From the NCBI RefSeq assembly GCF_000374125.1, contig NZ_KB893627.1:1-64000 (forward strand): a stretch of 64,000 bases of DNA, in the 5' to 3' direction. A program made the position numbers and the translations under genes. Under the pieces are notes generated by a model that worked only from the letters and a program-made list of their open reading frames with translations, made no database searches and was not told the DNA's origin. This document shows positions 44,406-53,405 of the stretch, in pieces. This DNA comes from Niabella aurantiaca DSM 17617 (GTDB lineage: Bacteria > Bacteroidota > Bacteroidia > Chitinophagales > Chitinophagaceae). Every line of letters begins with the position of its first letter. Position 1 is the first letter of the stretch.

Positions 44406-44879
44406 ATGAAAATTGCCTTTTGGGCGCTGGGAAAGAATCATGAAGCATATGTAAAAGAAGGGGTGGAGGAATTTTCCGGTCGCATCGGGAATTATTTCCG
44501 GCTGAAATGGGAATTGATCCCCGTGCCCAGGGAAGCGGCGCATCTTGCTCCGAAAGAATTAAAGAAAAAAGAGGCTGAGATCATCCTGCCGAAAATAGCC
44601 CGTGAGGATTATCTCGTGGCCCTGGAAGAGCGGGGGCGTCAATTGACCTCAGAAGGGCTTGCTGCTTTTTTGCAGGGCCGGGCCAATGCCGGAACCCGGC
44701 GTATAATCTTTTTGATCGGCGGTGCTTACGGATTGGATGAAACCGTTCTGCGAAGGGCGAATACATTGTGGAGCCTGTCGCAACTGGTGTTCCCGCATCA
44801 GCTGGTGCGCCTCATCCTGGCAGAGCAGGTATACCGGGCCTGTACGATCATGAAAAACGAGAAATACCATCATTCTTAA
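44406..44879 (+). CDS. rlmH: 23S rRNA (pseudouridine-1915-N3)-methyltransferase RlmH
   Basis: 157 residues, the normal length. SPOUT fold: FSGRIGNYFRLKWELIPVPR, the trefoil-knot SAM loop FLIGGAYGLDETV, then SLSQLVFPHQLVRLILAEQV and the C-terminal YRACTIMKNEKYHHS, which contributes to the active site of the dimer. It modifies helix 69 of 23S rRNA in assembled ribosomes. A rhomboid protease gene follows on the same strand. Confidence 0.97.
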   Translation: MKIAFWALGKNHEAYVKEGVEEFSGRIGNYFRLKWELIPVPREAAHLAPKELKKKEAEIILPKIAREDYLVALEERGRQLTSEGLAAFLQGRANAGTRRIIFLIGGAYGLDETVLRRANTLWSLSQLVFPHQLVRLILAEQVYRACTIMKNEKYHHS

Positions 44880-44935
44880 TTTTGAAAAGAACATTGAGAT
44901 TTGAGAAATGGGAAAAATGTCGCTATTTTTAGCCG

Positions 44936-45580
44936 ATGGAAATAACCGTTACACTCATTATCACGGTGATCACAGTAGCCGTTTCATTAGGAGGGTTCAG
45001 CAGCCCGAAAGTTATTGATAATCTTATCTTCTTTGGACCTGCTATCTCCCGAAACCACCAGTACTACCGCTTTTTAACACATGGGCTGATCCATGCGGAT
45101 CTGATGCACTTGGCGTTTAACATGATAGCGCTGTTTACTTTTGGCGAATTCCTGGAGTCGCCCATGCTATTCGGGAACCCGGTGATTTTTGGCGCCGACG
45201 CCCCGCTTTATTTTGCCGGGTTGTATATTGGCGGGCTGATCATTGCAAGCATACCGGACTATTTCAAGCATAAAGATGACTATGCGTTCAGAAGCCTTGG
45301 CGCTTCGGGGGCCGTTTCCTCGGTGATCTTTGCAGGGATCCTCCTGTATCCTTCCCTTCCCATCCGCTTTATCTTTATTCCGATTGATATCCCCGGCTGG
45401 ATCTTCGGTGGACTGTATCTTTTGATATCGGCATACTTAGACCGGCAGGGCGGCGGACGCATCAATCATGGAGCGCATTTATGGGGCGCCATCTTTGGGA
45501 TCGTTTTTGTCATTTTGTTTGTGGGGCTAAAAGGCCAGTTCCCCGTTTTTGAGAACTTTATCCGCCATATCCGGGGGTGA
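44936..45580 (+). CDS. Rhomboid family intramembrane serine protease
   Basis: 214 residues with about six membrane helices. The family marks are the loop/helix HGLIHADLMHLAFNMIALF, the catalytic Ser in SLGASGAVSSVIFAG, and the catalytic His in NHGAHLWGAIFG. Located in the inner membrane and cleaves membrane-helix substrates. Follows rlmH by 56 bases; the two may be cotranscribed, though a functional link is not known. Confidence 0.92.
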   Translation: MEITVTLIITVITVAVSLGGFSSPKVIDNLIFFGPAISRNHQYYRFLTHGLIHADLMHLAFNMIALFTFGEFLESPMLFGNPVIFGADAPLYFAGLYIGGLIIASIPDYFKHKDDYAFRSLGASGAVSSVIFAGILLYPSLPIRFIFIPIDIPGWIFGGLYLLISAYLDRQGGGRINHGAHLWGAIFGIVFVILFVGLKGQFPVFENFIRHIRG

Positions 45581-45668
45581 TCAGTAATGGTCCGGGATTT
45601 GCCGCTTCAGTTCAACGTTGGATCGGTCTCATGCATGGTGGCTGATTTTCACGTTTCCACACTTTCAA

Positions 45669-45702
45669 TTTCTGAATTGATCGCAGATGCTCAATTCTGA
45701 AA
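45669..45702. repeat. Imperfect palindrome between rhomboid and mntH genes
   Basis: TTTCTGAATTGA (45669-45680) pairs with TCAATTCTGAAA (45691-45702) with one mismatch. Its AATTTCTGA content resembles the repeats in the his operon. Confidence 0.45.
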
Positions 45703-45726
45703 TCTCAATCCTGTATTGCTGACCGC

Positions 45727-47619
45727 TCAGATCTTACTGCCGATAATAAGTATCGGGATCTTTAGGCGGTGGCGTACATTATTGATGGTACTGCCATAGA
45801 TAAAGTCTTTCAGGCCCTTGTGGCCATGGGCGCCCATAACCAGAAGACTGGCCTGCTGGCTGTTGACAATTTTTGGGATCTCCCGTGATGCAATTCCATA
45901 GCCCAGTTCCCATACCACTTTGTATCCTTTTTGCCGGATCTGCCGGGCATACCCGTCTAAATATGCCTTGTCGGTTTTGGATTCCTGGTCCTTTATTTCC
46001 CGGTTGTTAAAGCGGGCGGCCACACTTTCTACGACATGGATCAATACGAATTTTGTCTGGAGGTTGCCCTGTTTGAGCGCCTGCGTAATGAGAGCGCTGT
46101 CGTTTTTGCCAAAATCAACCGCAATGGCGATGGTCTTATGGGGCCCGGAGCCTTGCGAAAGATCCAACGGAGCCGGCTCCGGATGAACAGGGGAGAAACT
46201 GGGGAACAGGCGCTTTTTACGAAAAGGATATAGGATCGTGTAGCCCAGGAGGGTCAGGATCCCACCGCTGGCAAGGATGATCAGCAGCTTCCAGCTCCAG
46301 GAGGAGGTGGTTGCGAAATAGCCGGTAATCGCATCTGCCACCATCCGGCCGTTTAGGTAGATCAGCACTGCTGTGATGACCCATGCGAAAAATTTGGTAA
46401 GGGGCCTGATGGTAAAAGCGCCCATCGTTTGCCGGTCGCTTACAAAATGGATAAGGGGGATGATGGCAAATCCCAGCTGCATGCTCAGCACCACCTGGCT
46501 GAAGATCAGCAGTTGGTCTACCTCGTCTTCTCCATACAGCCCGATAACGAGTATTGCGGGTACAATGGCGATCAGCCGGGTCAGCAAACGCCGCACCAGG
46601 GGGTTGATCCGCAGTTTTAAATAGCCTTCCATTATGATCTGGCCGGCCAGTGTGCCGGTTACCGTGCTGCTCTGACCGGCTGCGATAAGCGCAATGGCAA
46701 AGAGCTTGGAGGCAAAATCGCTGCCCAGGTGGCTGGGCAGGAGCTCATAGGCCTGGCGGATCTCTGCCACATCGGTCCTGCCCGTTTTGAAGAAAATAGT
46801 GGCCGCCAGGATCAGGATGGCTGCGTTCACCAGGAAGGCCATGTTCAGAGCAATGGCACTGTCCCAGAAATTGTATTTTAATGCCTTCCGGATCCCTTCC
46901 TCCGTGTTCTTGAATTTGCGGGTCTGTACCAGGGCCGAGTGCAGGTATAGATTGTGTGGCATTACCGTGGCACCGATGATCCCGATGGCGATATACAGGG
47001 CAGCATCGTTCTGAAGCCTCGGTACAAAACCGGACGCCATTTCTCCCGGGTTGGGAGAGGCGATGATGATCTGCACCAGGAAGGACATGCCAATAATAAA
47101 GATCAGACCGATGACAAAGGCTTCGAGTTTGCGCATACCAAAGCGTTGCAGGAGCATCAGCAAAAAAGTATCCAGCACAGTGATAAGCACGCCGTACATC
47201 AGTGGCATGCCGGTCAGCAGCTGCAAGCCGATCGCCATACCCAGCACCTCGGCCAGATCGGTGGCGGCAATGGCTATTTCTGCCAGCAGATAAAGGATAA
47301 AGTTAACCCCCCTGGGATAGGTCTCCCGGTTGGCCTGGGCAAGGTCTTTATGCCGCACGATCCCCAGCCGGGCCGAAAGACTCTGCAGCAGCAATGCCAT
47401 AAGATTGCTCATCAGCAACACCCATAGCAGGCTGCAGCCGAACTGACTGCCCCCCGCCAGGTCCGTAGCCCAGTTCCCGGGGTCCATATAGCCCACGCTT
47501 ACAAGGTAAGCCGGCCCGAAAAAGGAAAGAATGCGCCGCCACTTGGGCTTATTGGTCTGGGTGGTATCTACGGATTGATGTACCTCGCTCAGCGAGATGT
47601 CGGAATGATGCCTATTCAT
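45727..47619 (-). CDS. mntH: Nramp divalent metal transporter with C-terminal UspA domain
   Basis: 630 residues: an Nramp transporter of about 11 helices (residues ~25-465) fused to a universal-stress (UspA) domain (about 485-630). The Nramp metal motifs are YMDPGNWATDLAGGSQF and VMPHNLYLHSALV. The UspA part has the ATP loop GAHGHKGLKDFIYGST, with G-2x-G-9x-G-S/T intact, so nucleotide binding is expected. Proton-driven Mn(II)/Fe(II) import. It overlaps the upstream DtxR-type regulator by 8 bases, so they share a transcript controlled by the operator before that gene. Confidence 0.93.
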   Translation of the reverse strand: MNRHHSDISLSEVHQSVDTTQTNKPKWRRILSFFGPAYLVSVGYMDPGNWATDLAGGSQFGCSLLWVLLMSNLMALLLQSLSARLGIVRHKDLAQANRETYPRGVNFILYLLAEIAIAATDLAEVLGMAIGLQLLTGMPLMYGVLITVLDTFLLMLLQRFGMRKLEAFVIGLIFIIGMSFLVQIIIASPNPGEMASGFVPRLQNDAALYIAIGIIGATVMPHNLYLHSALVQTRKFKNTEEGIRKALKYNFWDSAIALNMAFLVNAAILILAATIFFKTGRTDVAEIRQAYELLPSHLGSDFASKLFAIALIAAGQSSTVTGTLAGQIIMEGYLKLRINPLVRRLLTRLIAIVPAILVIGLYGEDEVDQLLIFSQVVLSMQLGFAIIPLIHFVSDRQTMGAFTIRPLTKFFAWVITAVLIYLNGRMVADAITGYFATTSSWSWKLLIILASGGILTLLGYTILYPFRKKRLFPSFSPVHPEPAPLDLSQGSGPHKTIAIAVDFGKNDSALITQALKQGNLQTKFVLIHVVESVAARFNNREIKDQESKTDKAYLDGYARQIRQKGYKVVWELGYGIASREIPKIVNSQQASLLVMGAHGHKGLKDFIYGSTINNVRHRLKIPILIIGSKI

Positions 47620-48280
47620 GCTCCTGTACTAATATATTTTGTGATAATTCTTTTGATATCTGGGTGATCTGTTTGCCGCCTGCTTTTATTTCCAGGGACT
47701 GGTCATAGGAAAACCGCTTGCGGATCTCCAGGATGGTGCCGATCCGGATATTTTTTTCATTGAGCAGCTCCAGTATATTGGCCGACTGATCGCCGATCTG
47801 TACCACTTCAACCGGGGTGTGTAGCGGCACTGCAGATAACAACTTGTTTTGCAGCTTTATGATATGGCCCTGTTCGTCCGGGATCGGGTCTCCGTGCGGG
47901 TCAAACCGGGGATAGCCCAAAAAGGCATCCAGCTTGTTGATGAGGCTGGTACTGCCCACGTGTTCCAGCTCTTCGGCAATGTCGTGCACCTCATCCCAGT
48001 TGAATCCCAGCTTTTTTGACAGGAAATACTCCCACAGACGGTGCCGCCGGATGATCATCAGCGCGTGCTTCCGGCCATTGTCGGTAAGATTACACCCATA
48101 ATAGGCTTTATAATGCACTATTTTTTTCTGTTTTAGCTTTTTGAGCATATCCGTAACAGAAGCGGCGGCCGTTCTCAGTTGTTCCGACAGATCGTTGGTG
48201 TTTACCGGTTTCCCGTCCTGTTCCAGGCGGTAAATGGCCTTTATATAATTTTCTTCCGTATATGAAAGGTTTAATAACAT
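47612..48280 (-). CDS. DtxR/MntR family metal-dependent repressor
   Basis: 222 residues. N-terminal winged helix (EENYIKAIYRLEQDGKPVNT, DLSEQLRTAAASVTDMLKKL). Metal-binding dimerisation domain with HRLWEYFLSKKLGFNWDEVH and EELEHV. C-terminal SH3-like domain from about 145 (HTPVEVVQIGDQSANILELL). Binds Mn or Fe and represses metal import. First gene of the operon with the Nramp transporter. An operator of three TCTAAA half-sites covers its promoter and touches its start codon, so it is self-regulated. Confidence 0.94.
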   Translation of the reverse strand: MLLNLSYTEENYIKAIYRLEQDGKPVNTNDLSEQLRTAAASVTDMLKKLKQKKIVHYKAYYGCNLTDNGRKHALMIIRRHRLWEYFLSKKLGFNWDEVHDIAEELEHVGSTSLINKLDAFLGYPRFDPHGDPIPDEQGHIIKLQNKLLSAVPLHTPVEVVQIGDQSANILELLNEKNIRIGTILEIRKRFSYDQSLEIKAGGKQITQISKELSQNILVQEHE

Positions 48281-48307
48281 CTAAATAAAAATTTAGACAA
48301 ATCTAAA
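48280..48307. promoter_or_regulatory. Three-half-site operator of the metal regulator
   Basis: TCTAAAT (48280-48286), inverted ATTTAGA (48291-48297) and TCTAAA (48302-48307) start exactly 11 bases apart. They form two overlapping palindromes, one abutting the ATG and one covering the -7 box. Confidence 0.75.
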
Positions 48308-48328
48308 AAAAATAGAACAAGCGGTCAA
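48298..48328 (-). promoter_or_regulatory. Promoter of the mntR-mntH operon
   Basis: On the minus strand TTG (48326-48328), 20 bases, TAGATTTG (48298-48305). The -7 box is shared with the operator, consistent with repression by blocking RNA polymerase. Confidence 0.75.
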
Positions 48329-48387
48329 AATTTATTTTTTTATGCAGATGCTGGGATTTTATTTATTTTGTTGCATAATCCATATGT

Positions 48388-49377
48388 ATGCGTAAACCTT
48401 TATACTGGTTCCTGATCGTCGCTGCGATCCTATTTGTGGCCTGTGGCGGAAAGAAGAAAAAGACAATGACCGGGGATGATGTGGTGAATATTGAAGAATT
48501 CATGGAGGCATACCCGGCGTTATCGCTTCCTTTTACCTTTAGCGATACGTCCTTTCCTGCAAGGGAAAATGACTCACTCCGCATTGCCCCTGAGGTCCTG
48601 CACCAGTTCATACCGGATTCGGTCACACAGAAGGCTTTTGGCGCGACTTCCCGTCCCCGTTATTATCCGGTGGGCGCTGTGGAGGCCGGTGACGGAGAGC
48701 GCTACCTGCTGACCAGGGGAATTGATAAAGAGCGGAAGGTGCTGCTGATCACCGCCCACGATAAAAAGAAACAGTTCATCGCGGGGTTTCCGGTGATCAA
48801 GCTTACACGGAATACCAATGTGGCGGTGAGGGTGACCATTGACTCCCGGCTGAATATCAGTAAAGACCTCACGCAAACCTTACCCAATGGTATTGAAATA
48901 AGCGGGCACGATGTTTTTGTACTGAATAGCGCAGCGAAGAATTTTTCGCTGATCATGACGGACAGTCTGGGAGACGGCTTTACGGAGCTGATCAACCCGA
49001 TCGATACGCTGGAACGCAAGCAAAAGTATTCGGGCGACTATGGCAACAGCAAAATGAACCTGGTTTCCATCCGCGACGGGCAGCGCGAAGGGCGGATCCA
49101 TTTTTTTATCCATCTGGAAAAAAATGATAAGGAATGTGTGGGCGAATTAAAAGGGGACGCGGTGTTTACTTCTGCTTCCGTGGCCGAATACCGGCAGGGA
49201 GGGGATCCCTGTGTACTGCGTTTTATCTTTGATAAGAACAGTGTTTCCCTGGAGGAAGTGGAGGGCTGCGGTTCCCGCCTTGGCGCATTGCAATGTTCTT
49301 TTAATGGCAAATACCCCCGGAAGAAGGAAAAGAAAAAAGCCACCGCAGAGCCGGAGAAAGCGAGATCCAGATCCTGA
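48388..49377 (+). CDS. Lipoprotein of unknown function
   Basis: 329 residues. The signal MRKPLYWFLIVAAILFVACG has its lipidation Cys near residue 19, then a Lys-rich linker. The body has many Asp/Ser-rich beta-type stretches (FPVIKLTRNTNVAVRVTIDS; INPIDTLERKQKYSGDYG) and ends with a Lys/Glu-rich tail. I do not recognise a family. Divergent from the metal regulator; no link is implied. Convergent with the M16 pair. Confidence 0.7.
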   Translation: MRKPLYWFLIVAAILFVACGGKKKKTMTGDDVVNIEEFMEAYPALSLPFTFSDTSFPARENDSLRIAPEVLHQFIPDSVTQKAFGATSRPRYYPVGAVEAGDGERYLLTRGIDKERKVLLITAHDKKKQFIAGFPVIKLTRNTNVAVRVTIDSRLNISKDLTQTLPNGIEISGHDVFVLNSAAKNFSLIMTDSLGDGFTELINPIDTLERKQKYSGDYGNSKMNLVSIRDGQREGRIHFFIHLEKNDKECVGELKGDAVFTSASVAEYRQGGDPCVLRFIFDKNSVSLEEVEGCGSRLGALQCSFNGKYPRKKEKKKATAEPEKARSRS

Positions 49378-49433
49378 CAGCTCAATATGACCCAAAGAAA
49401 TACACCGCGTGTATAAGGCTCACAGACTTCACC

Positions 49434-49469
49434 GACGGGCACAGAGATACAAAGCCTTCGGTGCCCGTC
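49434..49469. repeat. Inverted repeat between convergent genes
   Basis: GACGGGCAC (49434-49442) and GTGCCCGTC (49461-49469) are perfectly complementary with an 18-base loop. No T run follows, so a terminator is not certain. Confidence 0.4.
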
Positions 49470-49572
49470 CGTGGCATCCGTGAGGAAATAACCATATCAT
49501 CTGAAAGGGCTGCGCCATCAGGATACGATTACTTTTGGTATCCATCGCTTTTACGATCAGGAGGCTTTGATC

Positions 49573-51651
49573 TTATTTAAAATCTTCCGCACTTACGCCT
49601 TCATTCAGCTTTATTTCTTTGAGGGTTATGGTGAACTCCTGGGTACCCATCGGCGTTTGAACGGAAGTGACAAATGTCTTCGGAAAAAGAATGCTGCCTT
49701 CTTTGATATAGTCAGAAAAAATTACTGACTGCGCTATTTCCTGCCCTTCTGCAGTGACCGTGTTATCTTGCCGGATCAGCAGGCCCGATTTCACATCGTA
49801 ATATTCCGTTGCTGAATTTCCGGACGGCTTGATTACTTTTATTTTGTAGGTATCCTTGCCTTCTATCTTTTCGGCGCCGGCCAGTTCAAGTTTGTATTTT
49901 CCCTTGTTGTATTCCAGCTGAGGAATAATGCCATTCTCATTTACGTCTGCGATCTCGCCGGCGGTCATTGCTTTTTTTTGTCCCATTTGCATACTGTACC
50001 CTGCTTTTCCATCAAATACCCGTTTCATTACCGTATTCTCGCCCATGGAGATCTGCATAAGCGAAAGGTTGGGTATCTTGTTTTTCATGACAACGTTCAG
50101 GTTCATGCCCTGCATCGTCATGGTCCCTTTGGCGGACACAGCCGTTATTTTACCCCATTCATTTGCTCCTCCTGTTGCTGTAAGATATCGGGCGACCACG
50201 TCTTCAGCTTTTACCCCGGCAACGGGTGCCGTTGCAGCTTGGGCTGTTGCGGGAGCTGCAAATTTATCGTATTCTTTTACCGGGTGGCCCAGCTTTAGCA
50301 GGCCGTCTTTTATTTCGCCGGCCTTACCGGTTACCACAATACGGGTATTGTCATAATTGAAATATTTTTTTGCTACCCGCAGGATGTCATCAGCGGTTAC
50401 GGCATTGATCTTTTGCAGGTAGGTACGGTAAAAGTCTTTGGGAAGCCTGTTGGTAAGAATATTGAGCGCATAAGTAGCAATGGTTTCCGGATTTTCCGTA
50501 CCCAGTGCAAATTTTCCGTTGTAAAGCGCTTTGGCATTCTTCAGTTCTTCGTTCGATACTTTTTCCGTGCGCATGCGTTTGATCTCGTTCAGAAATTCGG
50601 TAACAGCGCTATCCGTTACGGCGTTGCGCACGGAGGCACTTTCAGAAAAGGCGGCCTGTGTACGTCCGCTGCCTATACGGGAGTAGGCGCCATACGTGAA
50701 TCCGTGTTTTTCCCGCAGGTTTTTAAAGAGCCTTGCTTCGGCGCCGCCTCCAAGAATGTTGTTGGCAAGGATGGCCGGAAAATAATCCGGGTTGCTCAGC
50801 GGAAGCGAAATTAAATTGGTAACCGTGATCACCGACTGTACGGCATTGGGAACGTCTATCAGGTTGATCTCTGTCTTGCCGGGGTTGCTGACGAGGGCAA
50901 GGTCCGGCCAGGAGAGGGAGGTGCCTTTCCAGGAGCCAAACGCTTTTTGAGCAAGGGCTTTGGCTTTTGCCGGGGTAATATCCCCCACAAAGACCAGGTA
51001 GCCCCGGGATGGGGTAATGTATTTTTGATAGGCGCTTTTTACGTCCTCAAGCGTGAGGGCATTGACACTCGTTTCTGTTTCAAATTCACCCAGGGGATGG
51101 TCTTTCCCATATAACAGGGCATTGGTCACCCTGCCTGCAATGGCCTTGGCATCCTTTTCCTGTGCTTTCAGACCCGTGATGGTCTGGGATTTTAATTTGT
51201 CGAAGGATTCCTGCGGAAAGGCCGGCTGCTGTAAGGCTTCGGCGAACAATTCAAATGCTTTGTCGAAATACCGGTTCAGCGCAGAAACGCCTCCGCCTCC
51301 GGCGTTGAGGGACACACTGGCGCCCATCTGGTCTACGGCTTCGTCAAACTGGGCTTTGGTTTGCTTTTGAGTTCCTTCATTCAGCATGGCCCCCATCAGT
51401 TCTGTTACGCCCGCCTTACTGCCCTCGGTAATAGGACCTGCATCAATGGAGTAGGTTGCGGAGATCTTCGGAACTTTTTTGTTTTCGACGACGAGCACAG
51501 TAATGCCGTTAGGCAGGATAAAGGTTGCCGGGTCATTTATTTTAATAACCGGTGCCGGTCCTGCCTTGGGAGCATGGGTCCGGTCTATTTTTTGTGCAGT
51601 AACAGGTTGCATCATCAGTGCTGCAGCTGTTATCAGTATATATTTTTTCAT
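49573..51651 (-). CDS. M16-family protein without zinc motif, fused to a LolA-like domain
   Basis: About 692 residues from the ATG giving MKKYILITAAALMMQPVTAQ (signal peptide). Residues ~45-470 have the M16B fold, but the zinc motif HxxEH is replaced (GVTELMGAMLNEGT), while the R/Y-type C-terminal part is kept (RLFKNLREKHGFTYGAYSRI). From about 495 a beta-rich domain (VARYLTATGGANEWGKITAV, TEYYDVKSGLLIRQDN) resembles LolA-like lipid-binding folds. It is the non-catalytic partner of the active M16 enzyme directly upstream. Periplasmic. Confidence 0.88.
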   Translation of the reverse strand: MKKYILITAAALMMQPVTAQKIDRTHAPKAGPAPVIKINDPATFILPNGITVLVVENKKVPKISATYSIDAGPITEGSKAGVTELMGAMLNEGTQKQTKAQFDEAVDQMGASVSLNAGGGGVSALNRYFDKAFELFAEALQQPAFPQESFDKLKSQTITGLKAQEKDAKAIAGRVTNALLYGKDHPLGEFETETSVNALTLEDVKSAYQKYITPSRGYLVFVGDITPAKAKALAQKAFGSWKGTSLSWPDLALVSNPGKTEINLIDVPNAVQSVITVTNLISLPLSNPDYFPAILANNILGGGAEARLFKNLREKHGFTYGAYSRIGSGRTQAAFSESASVRNAVTDSAVTEFLNEIKRMRTEKVSNEELKNAKALYNGKFALGTENPETIATYALNILTNRLPKDFYRTYLQKINAVTADDILRVAKKYFNYDNTRIVVTGKAGEIKDGLLKLGHPVKEYDKFAAPATAQAATAPVAGVKAEDVVARYLTATGGANEWGKITAVSAKGTMTMQGMNLNVVMKNKIPNLSLMQISMGENTVMKRVFDGKAGYSMQMGQKKAMTAGEIADVNENGIIPQLEYNKGKYKLELAGAEKIEGKDTYKIKVIKPSGNSATEYYDVKSGLLIRQDNTVTAEGQEIAQSVIFSDYIKEGSILFPKTFVTSVQTPMGTQEFTITLKEIKLNEGVSAEDFK

Positions 51652-51717
51652 TTGTTGTAAGTTGGGTGAATGGTGCATGGCCAATAATAGTATATGTATC
51701 GCTCCGGGTACCTGCGG

Positions 51718-53037
51718 TTATTTTTTGGGTAAATAATAAAGGACCAGTCGCTGATTCTCTCCCAGGTATTTCTTTGCCACCTCCCGGATGTCTTCGCGGG
51801 TGATCGATCGTATTTCATCCAGCTCCGTATTTACAGCGTTGGTGTTACCCTGGAACGTATAGGCATCCGCCAGGTTGTTTACCACACCCAGGTTGGTTGT
51901 GTTTTGCCCTACGAATGCATCTTCGGCCTGGTTGATCAGCTTCTGGTATTCTTTTTCACTGATCAAATTGGTTTGCAGGTCTTTGATCTCAGAATCAATA
52001 TCCTGCAGAAGGGTATTCAGGGGCGTAGCGCCGTTTGGCAGGGCAAATACAATATAGCCGCCACCATTCTCAAGCGCCAGATTAAAGGCTTCAATGGTGA
52101 GGGCCTCTTTTTTTTCGTCTACCATTTTTTTAAGGAGCCGCGAGCTGCCGCCACCGGATAAAATGGACGAGATCAGGCTGAAGGTTTTTGCTTCTTTTGA
52201 TTTCAGGGGAACGGAGCGATAACCCACCAGCAAGGCCGGGATCTGGATGTTGGCATCATAGGCGGTATCGATGATCGCCGTTGTCAGCGGCGGGATGGCG
52301 CCTTCGGGTTGTGCTACCGGTGTTCCTTTGGGCACTTCGCCAAAATAAGCCTGCACCAGGGATTTTGTTTTGGGGATGTCGATATCACCGGAGATGACCA
52401 GGGCGGCATTATTGGGCACATAGTATTTTTTAAAAAAGGCGATGAATTCTTCCAGCTTTGCCTGGTTCAGATCTTCCATGGATCCGATGGGCATCCATTC
52501 ATAAACCGTATTGCGGAACAACCGTTTTGCTACTGCTGCCAGCAATCCCCCGTAAGGCGTATTTTCATAGCGTGTCCGCCGCTCTTCCTTTACAACTTCG
52601 CGCTGAACGTTAACACCCGAGTCGGCAATAATGGGATGCAGCATCCGCTCACTTTCCAGCCACAGGCCAAGCTCCAGCTGATTGGAGGGGAATACCTCAT
52701 AATAGAACGTGCGGTCAAATGAAGTATTGGCATTATTCTGTCCGCCATTTGCAGACACATATTTCATGAACTCGCCGCGTTTGATGTTGGGTGAGCCTTC
52801 AAATAAAAGATGCTCGAAGAAATGGGCAAAACCGGTGCGGCCTTTTACTTCATTTTTTGATCCTACATGATACATCACAGAAACGGCTACAACGGGCGCG
52901 GATTTATCCTGGTGGAGGATCACATGAAGCCCGTTGCTCAGCTTGTATTCGGTGAATTCCACTTTCTGTGCCCTGACCGCAACGGAGGAGATCATGAACC
53001 CCGCCGCCATACAGGCAGTAATCAACCTTTTTTTCAT
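51718..53037 (-). CDS. M16 family zinc metallopeptidase
   Basis: 439 residues with a signal peptide (MKKRLITACMAAGFMISSVA VRA). The zinc site is intact, GFAHFFEHLLFEGSPNI, with the distal Glu about 75 residues later (VVKEERRTRYENTPYG). M16B enzymes work as a pair of half-clamshells; the partner is the zinc-less protein 66 bases downstream. Degrades peptides in the periplasm. First gene of the operon. Confidence 0.95.
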   Translation of the reverse strand: MKKRLITACMAAGFMISSVAVRAQKVEFTEYKLSNGLHVILHQDKSAPVVAVSVMYHVGSKNEVKGRTGFAHFFEHLLFEGSPNIKRGEFMKYVSANGGQNNANTSFDRTFYYEVFPSNQLELGLWLESERMLHPIIADSGVNVQREVVKEERRTRYENTPYGGLLAAVAKRLFRNTVYEWMPIGSMEDLNQAKLEEFIAFFKKYYVPNNAALVISGDIDIPKTKSLVQAYFGEVPKGTPVAQPEGAIPPLTTAIIDTAYDANIQIPALLVGYRSVPLKSKEAKTFSLISSILSGGGSSRLLKKMVDEKKEALTIEAFNLALENGGGYIVFALPNGATPLNTLLQDIDSEIKDLQTNLISEKEYQKLINQAEDAFVGQNTTNLGVVNNLADAYTFQGNTNAVNTELDEIRSITREDIREVAKKYLGENQRLVLYYLPKK

Positions 53038-53405
53038 TTGTGTATTTTTTTTAAATGGAAATCGATTAGCATGCTAAACAGTTACTGTCTTAATGGACAA
53101 TTTTCCGGCCCGAAGATATTATATTTTCTTCATTAACTGCGAAACATGCGCCGTTCGGCAAAGGGGATCCCGGAGGAACTGGGAATTGATCAACCGTTTG
53201 CCCCGCGATCCTTTGCATGCAGGAAATCACTGTGCCGTCAAGGGAACCCCCGCGTCCCTGCGGGAAATAAATAGCCGATACCCGAAGGCATCAGGCGTTA
53301 CAAAAACAGGTATTAACGCTGCGACCGCCCTTAGCGTTGTTGCGGGAAATCTTAATGCCGTTACGTGCCTCTTTGCTCCTGCTATTTAAATCAGCCGCGA
53401 AATCG
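53038..53405. other. Spacer between the M16 operon and the PmoA-like gene
   Basis: Contains the M16 upstream region, with a perfect TTAGCATGCTAA palindrome near 53065-53080. No frame here has family features. Nothing else recognised. Confidence 0.4.

Noticed and set aside
53093-53389. 98-codon frame in the M16/PmoA spacer
   Set aside because: Composition and sequence look non-coding; no signal, domain or start context.
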